Of a DNA stretch of 64,000 bases, positions 48,123 to 57,323 are shown in pieces. Origin of the DNA: Flagellimonas marinaquae (lineage in GTDB: Bacteria > Bacteroidota > Bacteroidia > Flavobacteriales > Flavobacteriaceae); assembly GCF_023716465.1 (NCBI RefSeq), contig NZ_CP092415.1, forward strand, positions 206,001 to 270,000, given 5' to 3'. The notes under the pieces are model-generated. The model made no database searches and was not told the origin of the DNA. It worked only from the letters and a program-made list of their open reading frames with translations. The stretch's first letter is position 1. Each line of letters starts with the position of its first letter. The position numbers and the translations under genes were made by a program.

Positions 48123-48130
48123 TAGATTTG
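48123..48130 (+). promoter_or_regulatory. -7 box of the M14 carboxypeptidase gene (TAGATTTG)
   Basis: Perfect TAnnTTTG 21 bases before the chosen ATG at 48152. It lies inside the in-frame extension that starts at 48089, which supports the shorter start. Confidence 0.5.
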
Positions 48131-48151
48131 AGAGAACTAATTAACCCAAAC

Positions 48152-50611
48152 ATGACCCGATTTTTATTTTCTCTCCTTCTTTTAGTATCCATTTCGGTTT
48201 CCGCACAGCAATTAAAGTCTCCATCAGAATTTTTGGGGTACGAACTTGGAACCCAGTTTACCCGCCATCACGAAGTGGTGGATTACTACGAGTACTTGGC
48301 CGAATCGGAACCGGACCGAGTCAAGCTCACCGTTTATGGAAAAACCAACGAACGTAGGCCCCTTATTTTGGCTTATGTGTCCTCTGCGGAAAACATTTCC
48401 AACTTGGAAACCATTAGAAAAGAACATTTAAAAAATACAGAAGGTTCGGGAAATTCGTCCAAAGCCATTGTTTGGTTGAGCTATAATGTTCATGGCAATG
48501 AAAGTGTGAGTACCGAAGCCTCCATGAAGACGATTTATGAGCTTTTAACAAATAAAAGCAATTATTTGGAAAACACAGTGGTTATTATGGACCCCTGTAT
48601 TAACCCAGATGGCCGCGACAGATACAGTAACTGGTACAACCAATATAAAAACACCCCTTTCCAAGTAGATCCCAACAGCAAGGAACACCACGAAGGTTGG
48701 TGGAGTGGTCGCAGTAACCACTATATGTTCGACCTTAACCGTGATTGGGCCTGGCTTACCCAAGTAGAGAGCCAGCAGCGATTAAAAATGTTCAACCAAT
48801 GGTTGCCCCATGTTCATGTGGATTTTCACGAACAAGGCGTAAATAGTCCGTATTATTTTGCACCAGCAGCAGAACCCTACCATGAGGTAATTACCGATTT
48901 CCAACGTGATTTTCAGACGACCATAGGCAGAAACCACGCCAAATACTTTGATGCCAATGGTTGGTTCTATTTTACCAAAGAAGTATTTGATCTATTATAT
49001 CCAAGCTATGGCGACACCTACCCCATGTACAACGGTTCTATTGGGATGACTTACGAACAAGGTGGAAGTGGCAGGGCCGGACTCGGAATTATTACTGCGA
49101 TTGGCGACACCCTTACCCTAAAGGACAGAATTGCCCATCACCATACCACTGGACTTTCCACGATAGAGGTTTCTTCACAAAATGCAGAAAAACTAAATCA
49201 AGAGTTCAGAAAGTTCTATCAAAATAAAGATTTTAAGTACAAAAGCTACGTTCTAAAAGGCGATAAAGACAAACTTGAAGCCCTTAAATCACTTTTGGAC
49301 AAACACGAAATCGAGTACGGCACCCTAAATAGCGGTTCGTTTAAGGGACATAATTATAGAACGGGAAGAAGCGGAAGTATGTCCATTAACAACAATGGTA
49401 TGGTCGTCTCAACAAATCAGCTCAAAGGCACCATGGTAAAAGTACTGTTCGAACCTAATGCCAAGCTTTCGGATTCGCTTACATACGATATTACCGCTTG
49501 GTCCCTACCTTATGCTTACGGTCTGGATGCTATTGCATTAACATCTACGGTATCTGGCTCCTCCACCAGCGCCAACGATGTTGTTCAAAGTGTAACGGTA
49601 GGAGCCCCTACCAATACCTATGCTTATCTTTTTGATTGGAACAGTATGAAGGATGCACGCTTTTTAGCAGCCCTGTTAAATGAAGGTATTCGAGTTCGTA
49701 AGGCAGACCACCCTTTTAATTTGGAAGGCAAATCTTTTGATAGAGGAACTTTGATCATTACCAAAGGTGATAATGAAAATAAAAAAGACTTCGTACAAAG
49801 TCTCCTGTCCATTGCAAGAAAGCATCAAAAAAATATCACTCCCGTATCAACAGGTTACGTGGATTCCGGAAAAGATTTTGGATCATCATACATCCAAATG
49901 ATTACCAAACCTAAGATTGCAGTATTGTCGGGCGGTCCAACATCTACGCTACGATTCGGTGAAATATGGCACTTTTTTGAGCAACAGCTGCATTACCCGC
50001 TTACCGTTCTGGATGATGAATATGCCAACCGAGTGAATCTGGACGAATATAGTATCCTGATCTTGCCCGATGGACGCTACGGCAACCATTTTAGTGAGGA
50101 CCAACTATCCAAACTTAAAAACTGGGTCCGCAACGGAGGAAAGATCATTGCCATGGGTGGCTCCATAGATGCGCTAGATGGTGATAAGGGGTTTGGTGTA
50201 ACCAAGAAAAAGTTTGAGAAAGACTCAAGCGAAAATGAACCACAACCTTACAAAGATTGGGAAAGAGAGCGAATGAAAGGAGCCATTACCGGAGCAATTT
50301 TTAAAACCAAAGTGGACAATTCCAATCCATTGGCGTATGGCTATGGGTCCGAATACTTTTCTTTAAAATTGGGAAGCAGTGCATACGAATATCTCGATGG
50401 AGGAAATGCGGTCTATTTGGAAAAAAATACAGATCCGTTTTCTGGCTTTGCCGGAATCGAAGCGCAGCAAAAAATCTCAGAAACCTTGATTTATGGCGTA
50501 GAAAATTACGGCCGTGGACAAGTAATTTATATGGTGGACAATCCGTTGTTCCGAGGATTCTGGGAAAATGGAAAGCTATTTTTTGCCAATGCCCTCTTCA
50601 TGGTAGATTAA
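48152..50611 (+). CDS. M14-family zinc carboxypeptidase, secreted
   Basis: 819 residues from ATG 48152; signal peptide MTRFLFSLLLLVSISVSAQQ (about 19). The M14 catalytic domain (about 35-330) has zinc ligands in NVHGNESVSTEAS (HxxE, about 131) and VDFHEQG (about 230), and the catalytic Glu in MTYEQGG (about 309). The C-terminal half (about 400-819) includes a class I amidotransferase-like region (PKIAVLSGGPTSTLRFGE, ILILPDGRYG) common to flavobacterial members. Degrades peptides in the periplasm or outside. Confidence 0.9.
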   Translation: MTRFLFSLLLLVSISVSAQQLKSPSEFLGYELGTQFTRHHEVVDYYEYLAESEPDRVKLTVYGKTNERRPLILAYVSSAENISNLETIRKEHLKNTEGSGNSSKAIVWLSYNVHGNESVSTEASMKTIYELLTNKSNYLENTVVIMDPCINPDGRDRYSNWYNQYKNTPFQVDPNSKEHHEGWWSGRSNHYMFDLNRDWAWLTQVESQQRLKMFNQWLPHVHVDFHEQGVNSPYYFAPAAEPYHEVITDFQRDFQTTIGRNHAKYFDANGWFYFTKEVFDLLYPSYGDTYPMYNGSIGMTYEQGGSGRAGLGIITAIGDTLTLKDRIAHHHTTGLSTIEVSSQNAEKLNQEFRKFYQNKDFKYKSYVLKGDKDKLEALKSLLDKHEIEYGTLNSGSFKGHNYRTGRSGSMSINNNGMVVSTNQLKGTMVKVLFEPNAKLSDSLTYDITAWSLPYAYGLDAIALTSTVSGSSTSANDVVQSVTVGAPTNTYAYLFDWNSMKDARFLAALLNEGIRVRKADHPFNLEGKSFDRGTLIITKGDNENKKDFVQSLLSIARKHQKNITPVSTGYVDSGKDFGSSYIQMITKPKIAVLSGGPTSTLRFGEIWHFFEQQLHYPLTVLDDEYANRVNLDEYSILILPDGRYGNHFSEDQLSKLKNWVRNGGKIIAMGGSIDALDGDKGFGVTKKKFEKDSSENEPQPYKDWERERMKGAITGAIFKTKVDNSNPLAYGYGSEYFSLKLGSSAYEYLDGGNAVYLEKNTDPFSGFAGIEAQQKISETLIYGVENYGRGQVIYMVDNPLFRGFWENGKLFFANALFMVD

Positions 50612-50679
50612 ACCAAGCTTTTTACCGGCATAGAACATCCACATGCAGGGACAAAAACTATGTGAGCATATCTTTAAAA

Positions 50680-50700
50680 TTTTGTATTTTTAATACAAAA
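50680..50700. promoter_or_regulatory. Palindromic site before the CarboxypepD_reg-like gene
   Basis: Perfect 8-bp arms TTTTGTAT / ATACAAAA with a 5-nt centre, 10 bases before the ATG and just downstream of a TATCTTTA box (50669-50676). Could be an operator or an RNA hairpin near the ribosome site. Confidence 0.4.
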
Positions 50701-50710
50701 GAAGATAGCT

Positions 50711-52030
50711 ATGCCGTTAAAACCATCGAATCTCGCAATACGCAAGAAAATCAGTGCTTTCTTGTGCTCCGCACTTTGTACACTGGCACTCTTGGCCCCA
50801 TTGGTTTCTTTTGCTTTCCAAGAAAACCAACAAACCATGGAATTTAACCAGTACAGTGGAGAGGTCAAGGACCAATCCAGTAATAAATCGTTGGTTTTTG
50901 CAACACTTGCCATAGAGGGCACCAACATAAGCACCATAACCAATACGGAGGGAAATTTCCTTTTAAAAGTTCCCAAAGAGTTCATCCATAAAAATGTGGT
51001 GGTTTCATTCTTAGGGTATAAAACCAAAAAAGTACCGATTGCCGATCTGGCGCCAGAAAAAAATGAAATCTCCCTCGAAATTTCGGTTACCCAGCTTTCG
51101 GAAATCAACATTAATGCCCCAAAAGATGCCCTGGCCCTTGTAAAAGAAACACTTAAAAACCGCGACAACCGATATTTTGATGACCCCACCTTAATGACAG
51201 CTTTTTATAGGGAAACCATAAAACGAAGAAGAAGAAATGTTTCTTTGGCTGAAGCTGTGGTCAATATTTATAAAACCCCATACAGTTCTTTTAAAGAAGA
51301 CGCCGTTGAACTCTATAAAGCCAGAAAAAGTACGGATTACAGTAAACTGGACACCGTGGCACTAAAATTACAAGGTGGGCCATACAACACATTATATGTG
51401 GATATGATGAAATATCCCCAATATATCTTTTCGGAAGAAGCACTGTCCAACTACAAGTTTACATTTGATCGCTCCACAAGAATAAATGACAAAGTGATCT
51501 ATGTGATCAGATTTGACCAGCACCCAGGAATCTCCGAGCCCCTTTACCAGGGTGAACTTTACATAGATGTTGAAAACAAAGTACTTACAAGTGCAATTTT
51601 TTCTTTGAATATTACAGACCGGAACAAGGCTGCCCAACTATTTGTGCGCAGAAAACCGGCAAAAGTCGATGTTTGGCCCACTGAGGTCTCCTATCGTGTG
51701 GACTATCGCGAAAAAGATGGCAAATGGTACTATGGCTATGGTAGCGTTTTTATGGAATTTAAAGTAGACTGGGAAGACAAGTGGTTTAATTCCATCTACA
51801 GCATGATGGCGGAAATGGCCATTACCGATTGGGAAAATAACCTAACGGGAAAAACACCAAGGTACCGTGAAAGAATTAAAAAATCAATTATACTCAGTGA
51901 TGAGGCCTCGGGCTTTTCCGATCCAAATTTTTGGGGAGAATATAATATTATTGAACCCGAAAAATCCATTGAATCCGCCATTAAGAAAATACAGCGACAA
52001 TTACGCAGGGCCGAAAGAAACAGTGAATAA
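50711..52030 (+). CDS. CarboxypepD_reg-like (beta-sandwich) exported protein
   Basis: 439 residues. A basic N-terminus and hydrophobic stretch (about 12-35, cleavage near AFQ) form the signal peptide. A CarboxypepD_reg-like domain (about 46-130) contains GEVKDQSSNKSLVFATLAIEGTN and VVVSFLGYKTKKV, followed by a family region (about 140-439) with FYRETIKRRRRNVSLAEAVV and PTEVSYRVDYREKDGKWYYGYG, seen in DUF5686-type proteins but without their C-terminal barrel. Role unknown, envelope-associated. Not overlapping either neighbour. Confidence 0.75.
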   Translation: MPLKPSNLAIRKKISAFLCSALCTLALLAPLVSFAFQENQQTMEFNQYSGEVKDQSSNKSLVFATLAIEGTNISTITNTEGNFLLKVPKEFIHKNVVVSFLGYKTKKVPIADLAPEKNEISLEISVTQLSEININAPKDALALVKETLKNRDNRYFDDPTLMTAFYRETIKRRRRNVSLAEAVVNIYKTPYSSFKEDAVELYKARKSTDYSKLDTVALKLQGGPYNTLYVDMMKYPQYIFSEEALSNYKFTFDRSTRINDKVIYVIRFDQHPGISEPLYQGELYIDVENKVLTSAIFSLNITDRNKAAQLFVRRKPAKVDVWPTEVSYRVDYREKDGKWYYGYGSVFMEFKVDWEDKWFNSIYSMMAEMAITDWENNLTGKTPRYRERIKKSIILSDEASGFSDPNFWGEYNIIEPEKSIESAIKKIQRQLRRAERNSE

Positions 52031-52090
52031 TTGTTACATTTCTTCCAAAATTTCTTCATTTTTGTTAAAACATAGCATAACCCATTCAAA

Positions 52091-53146
52091 ATGTCCAAAC
52101 GAAGAAACTTTTTAAAGTCCGTAACAGCATTAGGAGCCGTTTCGCTTCTGCCCCAAACGAGTTGGGCAAGTGAGACCAGATCAACTACTGTATTGCCCAA
52201 AATAAAACCCAAAAAACTAAAAATTGGCGATACCATCGGGCTTGTTGCTCCAGGTTTTGCTGTGAAACCCGAAAAACTTTACCTTACATTGGAAGTCTTG
52301 GAGAAAATGGGTTTCAAGACTTTTTACACCGAAAGAATCAAAGGTAACCATGGTTATTTTAGCGACACCGATGAAGAACGTGCCAACGATGTAAACGAAA
52401 TGTTTGCCAACCCGGACGTGGATGCCATACTTTGCGCAAGGGGCGGCTATGGCTGCACTCGAATCTTGGATATGTTGGATTACGACCTTATCCGCAACAA
52501 TCCAAAAATTTTAATCGGTTTTAGTGATATTACGGCCTTGATCAATACCATTTACAACAAAACAGGCCTTGTATGTTTTCACGGCCCTGTCGGGACCACG
52601 ATCGATGACGAATACAGCCAAAATTATATGAAAAAGGTCCTAATGGAACCACAGGAGGTCCTACCTATAAAAAATGCCATTCTAAAAGACCCAAAACAAT
52701 ATCGCAACAGCGAATATTACCGATACACGATAACCAATGGAACGGCAGAAGGAGATCTTGTGGGCGGAAGCTTATCGTTGGTCGCTGCCATGATCGGCAC
52801 ACCTTACGAAATAGACTTTACCGACAAACTTGTGTTTCTGGAAGATGTAGAGGAAGCTCCATACCGAATGGACCGAATGCTGACCCAGCTCACACAAGTG
52901 GATTCCTTTTTAAAGGCCAAAGGCATTGTTTTTGGAGTTTGTAATGGCTGCGACCGTAAAAGAACCACGGACAATTTTACACTCAGGGAAGTAATAATGG
53001 ATAGAATCGCACCTTTGGGCATACCTGCAGCCTATGGTCTGAGTTTTGGCCATGTACCACAAAATTTCACATTGCCCATTGGCACCAAAGCCTACTTTAA
53101 CGCATCCAAAAAGCAAATTCGTTTGGAAGAAATAGCGGTATCCTAA
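52091..53146 (+). CDS. LD-carboxypeptidase (S66 family), Tat-exported
   Basis: 351 residues. MSKRRNFLKSVTALGAVSLLPQTSWA is a twin-arginine signal (RRNFLK). The S66 fold follows: catalytic Ser in GFSDITALINT (about 145), Glu in FLEDVEEAPYRMDRM (about 248) and His in LSFGHVPQN (about 319). LD-carboxypeptidases trim the terminal D-Ala of murein tetrapeptides. Most act in the cytoplasm; this one should act in the periplasm. It lies 60 bases after the preceding envelope gene. Confidence 0.9.
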   Translation: MSKRRNFLKSVTALGAVSLLPQTSWASETRSTTVLPKIKPKKLKIGDTIGLVAPGFAVKPEKLYLTLEVLEKMGFKTFYTERIKGNHGYFSDTDEERANDVNEMFANPDVDAILCARGGYGCTRILDMLDYDLIRNNPKILIGFSDITALINTIYNKTGLVCFHGPVGTTIDDEYSQNYMKKVLMEPQEVLPIKNAILKDPKQYRNSEYYRYTITNGTAEGDLVGGSLSLVAAMIGTPYEIDFTDKLVFLEDVEEAPYRMDRMLTQLTQVDSFLKAKGIVFGVCNGCDRKRTTDNFTLREVIMDRIAPLGIPAAYGLSFGHVPQNFTLPIGTKAYFNASKKQIRLEEIAVS

Positions 53147-53269
53147 ATAGTTAGTATTCAATATTTAAAAATAGTTCCTTTCAAATTTTGGATTAATTCC
53201 ATAACAAATGGGCATTAACGATGGTTAAGATTTCTATCTTTACGCCTTAACTATAATCATTAATTAAAC

Positions 53270-53785
53270 ATGAAAAAACTATTATTAGCTGCAATTGCCG
53301 TACTTGGATTTACTTATGCATCCCAAGCTCAAGAAGTTAGGTTTGGTGCTACAGCTGGCTACCTTAACGCCAGAGGGAGTGTTAAAGTAGATGGGATCAC
53401 CGTATCCGATTCTAATTCCGGATTTTATTTGGGTGCAGTAGCTGATTTCGAAATTTCTGAAAATTTCAATATTCAGCCCGAAATTCTTTATGCCAACGTT
53501 GATGAAGCTGATGGCATCATTCTTCCTATTCTAGGTAAATTTGCAATCTCTGAAAAATTCAATATTCAAGCAGGACCACAATTGGTTTTCTCTCTTGAGG
53601 ACACTCCGGACGATTTCAGCAGTGTTGAATTTGATCTAGCCGGTGGTATCGGATATGATATTGATGAAGACTTTTTTCTGGAAGCCAGATATACGTTTCA
53701 AATCAATAATTCCTATACGGGAAGTGAAGACATCAAGGTTAGAGGAAATTACCTGACCCTTGGCGTTGGATACAAGTTTTTATAA
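53270..53785 (+). CDS. Outer-membrane beta-barrel protein (porin-like)
   Basis: 171 residues. Signal peptide MKKLLLAAIAVLGFTYASQA (about 20), then strands ATAGYLNARGSVKV, GFYLGAVADFEI, FNIQPEILYANV, ILGKFAISEKFNIQAGP, AGGIGYDIDEDFFLEARY and a C-terminal LTLGVGYKFL ending in Phe-Leu. It fits 8-stranded OmpA/OmpX-like barrels. A TATCTTTACG box lies 70-80 bases upstream. Single gene ending in a bidirectional terminator. Confidence 0.82.
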   Translation: MKKLLLAAIAVLGFTYASQAQEVRFGATAGYLNARGSVKVDGITVSDSNSGFYLGAVADFEISENFNIQPEILYANVDEADGIILPILGKFAISEKFNIQAGPQLVFSLEDTPDDFSSVEFDLAGGIGYDIDEDFFLEARYTFQINNSYTGSEDIKVRGNYLTLGVGYKFL

Positions 53786-53802
53786 TAATTACTTACCATA
53801 AT

Positions 53803-53832
53803 AAAAAGGGCGGTGAAATCACCGCCCTTTTT
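53803..53832. terminator. Bidirectional terminator between the barrel gene and rocD
   Basis: Perfect 14-bp stem AAAAAGGGCGGTGA / TCACCGCCCTTTTT with a 2-nt loop. Symmetric A/T flanks let it stop transcription of both convergent genes. Confidence 0.9.
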
Positions 53833-53844
53833 TATTTATAAGAT

Positions 53845-55125
53845 TTATTTAGAAAATTCTTTCAGCGTTTTTATAATAATGGATACACAGTCCATCAACT
53901 GTTCCCTGTTCATCACCAAAGGTGGTGCGAACCGGATGATGTTCCCATGGGTCGGTTTGGCCAACAGGCCATTTTCCTTAAGGGCCATACAAATGTCCCA
54001 AGCGGTGGAACTCTCTTCTGTATCATTGATCACAATGGCGTTGAGCAATCCCTTTCCCCTAACTTTTACAACCAGATCGCAAGTGGAGATAAATTTGTTC
54101 AGCTCTTCACAGAACAATTCACCTAGTTCATCGGCATTCTGCGCTAAATTCTCTTCCCTGACCACTTCTAAGGCCGCCATACTCACGGCTGCAGCAACAG
54201 GGTTGCCCCCAAAGGTACTTCCGTGGCTTCCCGGGGTGATCACTTCCATTATACTGTCGTTGGCCAAAACTGCCGAAACAGGATAAACACCGCCCGATAA
54301 GGCTTTTCCCAAAATCAAAATATCCGGTTTTACTTCCGGTGTTCCACTACAATTCTTGTCCGGACAGGAACAATTACCGCAGGTTGCCAACAACCTTCCT
54401 GTTCTGGCAATACCTGTTTGAACTTCATCTGCAATAAAAAGTACATTGTATTTTTCACAAAGTGCCTTGGCTTCCTTTAAATATCCTTCGGAAGGCACAT
54501 AAACCCCTGCCTCCCCTTGTATAGGCTCCACTAAAAAGCCCGCAACATTGGGATTGTTTTCCAATGCTTGTTCCAGTGCAGATAAGTTGTCATATTCAAT
54601 CTTTATGAACCCTTCTGTGTACGGACCGTAGTCGTTACGGGCCACCTCGTCGTTGGAAAATGAGATAATCGTTGTGGTTCTTCCGTGAAAATTGTTCTCG
54701 CAAACAACAATGGTTGCCTGGTTTTCTGGGATACCTTTTTTCTGGTATGCCCATCTTCTACAAATTTTTAAGGCAGTCTCCACAGCTTCCGCTCCAGTGT
54801 TCATTGGCAATAGCTTGTCAAAACCAAAGGTTTCTGTCACATATTTTTCGTATTTCCCCAACATATCGTTGTAAAATGCCCTGGATGTCAAGGTCAATGT
54901 TTTTGCCTGATCCACCATGGCCCCAACAATTTTGGGGTGACAGTGCCCTTGGTTTACGGCAGAGTATGCGGAAAGGAAATCGTAATATTTTTTCCCTTCA
55001 ACATCCCACACATATACACCATCCCCTTTGCTCAATACCACTGGAAGGGGGTGATAATTGTGTGCCCCGTACTTGTTTTCCAAATCTATCGCTTGCTGCG
55101 ATGTTAAATGCTCTAAAACAGCCAT
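53845..55125 (-). CDS. rocD: Ornithine aminotransferase
   Basis: 426 residues, about 20 longer than typical. Class III PLP aminotransferase: [42 protein letters not shown] Lys in [13 protein letters not shown] (about 274), [14 protein letters not shown]. Between TGRLLA and VKPDILILG lies a Cys-rich insert with Cys 249, 252, 254 and 259, absent from the usual compact loop. Converts ornithine and 2-oxoglutarate to glutamate semialdehyde and glutamate, in arginine/proline metabolism. Divergent from rlmD with a 236-base spacer. Confidence 0.95.
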   Translation of the reverse strand: MAVLEHLTSQQAIDLENKYGAHNYHPLPVVLSKGDGVYVWDVEGKKYYDFLSAYSAVNQGHCHPKIVGAMVDQAKTLTLTSRAFYNDMLGKYEKYVTETFGFDKLLPMNTGAEAVETALKICRRWAYQKKGIPENQATIVVCENNFHGRTTTIISFSNDEVARNDYGPYTEGFIKIEYDNLSALEQALENNPNVAGFLVEPIQGEAGVYVPSEGYLKEAKALCEKYNVLFIADEVQTGIARTGRLLATCGNCSCPDKNCSGTPEVKPDILILGKALSGGVYPVSAVLANDSIMEVITPGSHGSTFGGNPVAAAVSMAALEVVREENLAQNADELGELFCEELNKFISTCDLVVKVRGKGLLNAIVINDTEESSTAWDICMALKENGLLAKPTHGNIIRFAPPLVMNREQLMDCVSIIIKTLKEFSK

Positions 55126-55349
55126 TTCATTAAATGTTTAAAATTGATAAAATAACCATTCCTACTGTACCTTTATTCTTTCGAAGTCTCGAAAAAGCAG
55201 CGTGGGAGAGAAATCATCCCTGAGAGTTGGTGCAAAATACAAATTATTGGGCAAAACTCTGCTTTGACATTAGGTTGTCCATTTCTGGTTACGCCAAAAG
55301 TTTACCTGCAATTTAAGATACAGTGTTCTGTGAAATTCCAAAAAGGGCT

Positions 55350-55357
55350 TACTTTTG
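55350..55357 (+). promoter_or_regulatory. -7 box of rlmD (TACTTTTG), leaderless
   Basis: Perfect TAnnTTTG ending four bases before the chosen rlmD ATG, which decides the start at 55362 over the upstream ATG at 55323. Confidence 0.55.
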
Positions 55358-55361
55358 CGAC

Positions 55362-56774
55362 ATGCGTAAAAATAGAAGGAGAAAAACGTTTGAAAACGTA
55401 GAGGTAGTAGATGCGGGAGCAAAAGGAAAATCAGTAGGCAAAGCCCCGGACGGACGGGTGATTTTCCTTACCAATGCCGTTCCCGGAGATGTGGTGGACG
55501 TGATGACGACCAATAAACGAAAAGCCTATTTTGAGGGAGTTGCCACCAATTTCCACACCCTATCAGATAAAAGAACAGAACCTGTTTGCCGGCATTTCGG
55601 TACTTGTGGAGGCTGTAAATGGCAACACATGGGCTACGAACATCAGCTGTTTTTTAAACAAAAGGAGGTAGAGAACAACCTAAAGCGCATAGGGAATTTG
55701 GAACTCCCCCTATCATCGCCAATATTGGGCTCCAAAGAGCAATATTTTTATCGCAATAAAATGGAATTCTCATTTTCCGATAGTCGTTGGTTGACTCAAG
55801 AGGAAATCAGTTCCGACCATGAAATTGAAAATAGAAATGCATTGGGATTCCATATTCCGGGCATGTGGGACAAGATTCTGGATATTAAAAAATGCCATTT
55901 ACAACGAGACCCGTCCAATGCCATTCGGTTGGAGGCGAAGAATTTTGCCAATGCCCATGGTCTAGAATTTTTTAATCCAAGAAAACAGCAAGGCCTTTTA
56001 AGAACATTAATGATCAGAACATCATCTACAGGTGAAATAATGGTTCTTGTTCAGTTTTTCCAGGAAGATAAAGCAAACATAGTATTATTGCTCGATCACT
56101 TAAAGGATAAGTTTCCGGAAATTACTTCGCTTCAATACGTAATCAATTCCAAAGGCAACGACACTATTTATGACCAAGAAGTGATCTGCTATGCGGGCCG
56201 AGATCATATTTTTGAGGAAATGGAAGGCCTACAATTTAAGATCAATGCCAAGTCATTTTATCAGACCAACTCGGAGCAAGCATACGAACTCTATAAAGTT
56301 ACAAGGGATTTTGCTGGATTAACAGGTAATGAACTAGTTTACGATTTATATACCGGAACTGGGACCATTGCACAGTTTGTTGCCAAAAATGCAAAAAAAG
56401 TAGTCGGTGTGGAATCCGTACCGGAGGCTATTGAAGACGCCAAGGCAAACGCCCTGCACAATAATATATCCAATGTGGATTTCTTTGTGGGCGATATGAA
56501 GAATGTGTTCAACGATGATTTTATTGCAGCACACGGGCAACCTGATGTGATCATAACCGACCCTCCTCGTGACGGTATGCATAAACAGGTAGTGGAACAG
56601 CTATTGAATGTGGCACCATTAAAAATTGTATACGTAAGCTGTAATAGCGCAACCCAAGCACGTGATCTGGCTCTAATGAAAGAACAGTATGCCGTCACAC
56701 AAGTGCAGCCAGTTGATATGTTCCCGCAGACACACCACGTTGAAAATGTTGTACTTTTGGAAAAACGGATTTAG
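55362..56774 (+). CDS. rlmD: 23S rRNA (uracil-1939-C5)-methyltransferase, TrmA/RumA type
   Basis: 470 residues from ATG 55362 (MRKNRRRKTFENVEVVD). A TRAM domain (about 5-62) precedes the iron-sulfur cluster Cys: CRHFGTCGGCKW (about 77-87) and the distant Cys in IKKCHLQ (about 179). The SAM domain has YDLYTGTGTIAQF (about 330) and DPPRDGMH; the nucleophile Cys is in VYVSCNSATQ (about 424). Methylates a uridine of 23S rRNA; homologues can act at U747. First of four closely spaced genes. Confidence 0.92.
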   Translation: MRKNRRRKTFENVEVVDAGAKGKSVGKAPDGRVIFLTNAVPGDVVDVMTTNKRKAYFEGVATNFHTLSDKRTEPVCRHFGTCGGCKWQHMGYEHQLFFKQKEVENNLKRIGNLELPLSSPILGSKEQYFYRNKMEFSFSDSRWLTQEEISSDHEIENRNALGFHIPGMWDKILDIKKCHLQRDPSNAIRLEAKNFANAHGLEFFNPRKQQGLLRTLMIRTSSTGEIMVLVQFFQEDKANIVLLLDHLKDKFPEITSLQYVINSKGNDTIYDQEVICYAGRDHIFEEMEGLQFKINAKSFYQTNSEQAYELYKVTRDFAGLTGNELVYDLYTGTGTIAQFVAKNAKKVVGVESVPEAIEDAKANALHNNISNVDFFVGDMKNVFNDDFIAAHGQPDVIITDPPRDGMHKQVVEQLLNVAPLKIVYVSCNSATQARDLALMKEQYAVTQVQPVDMFPQTHHVENVVLLEKRI

Positions 56775-56804
56775 CACCAGAATTAAAATCCATTGAAAAC
56801 CGGA

Positions 56805-57323
56805 ATGAAGAAAATAATCCCCATCCTGCTTATTGCATCTTTACTCTTCTATGTTTCCTCGTGTGAAAAGGACGATATCTGTGTAGAAGGTGATACCCCT
56901 TTGTTGGTCATTGGTTTTTTTGATGCTGAAGATACCACCGAAGCAAAACAAGTAACATCCATTCGAATAAAAAACATCGATATAGACAGTATATTGGATA
57001 ATGACAGTTTTAACGACAGATCGGATTCACCCGACTCCCTATCGGTACCTTTAAGAAGTACCGCCGTTACCACAATGTACCAACTCATCTCCAATTCTGA
57101 TGACGATGCGGAAACCGAATTGGAAACGGGAAATATAGATACTTTAACAATCACCTATGAACTTAGTGAGGCTTTTGTTTCCCGAGCATGTGGCTTTGTG
57201 GTGAACTATAACAATATTGAGGTTAGCTTGACCGAGGACAGCGACAACTGGGTCCAGGATATCAGCGTTGTACAACCGAACGTAGAAAATACAGATAACA
57301 TCCATGTTAAAATATTGCATTAG
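56805..57323 (+). CDS. DUF6452 family lipoprotein
   Basis: 172 residues from ATG 56805 (MKKIIPILLIASLLFYVSSC); the earlier TTG at 56793 is less likely. Lipobox YVSSC (Cys about 20) followed by EKDDIC. The mature part has ITYELSEAFVSRACGFVVNYNN, and two Cys in addition to the lipidated one. The DUF6452 pairing with DUF6048 downstream and rlmD upstream matches a recurring flavobacterial arrangement. Overlaps the DUF6048 gene by 20 bases. Function unknown. Confidence 0.8.
   Translation: MKKIIPILLIASLLFYVSSCEKDDICVEGDTPLLVIGFFDAEDTTEAKQVTSIRIKNIDIDSILDNDSFNDRSDSPDSLSVPLRSTAVTTMYQLISNSDDDAETELETGNIDTLTITYELSEAFVSRACGFVVNYNNIEVSLTEDSDNWVQDISVVQPNVENTDNIHVKILH

Noticed and set aside
55180..55240. 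CTGAGA plus small hairpin before rlmD, resembling a TPP riboswitch piece
   Set aside because: The other conserved blocks of the TPP aptamer are missing, and neither neighbour is a thiamine gene.
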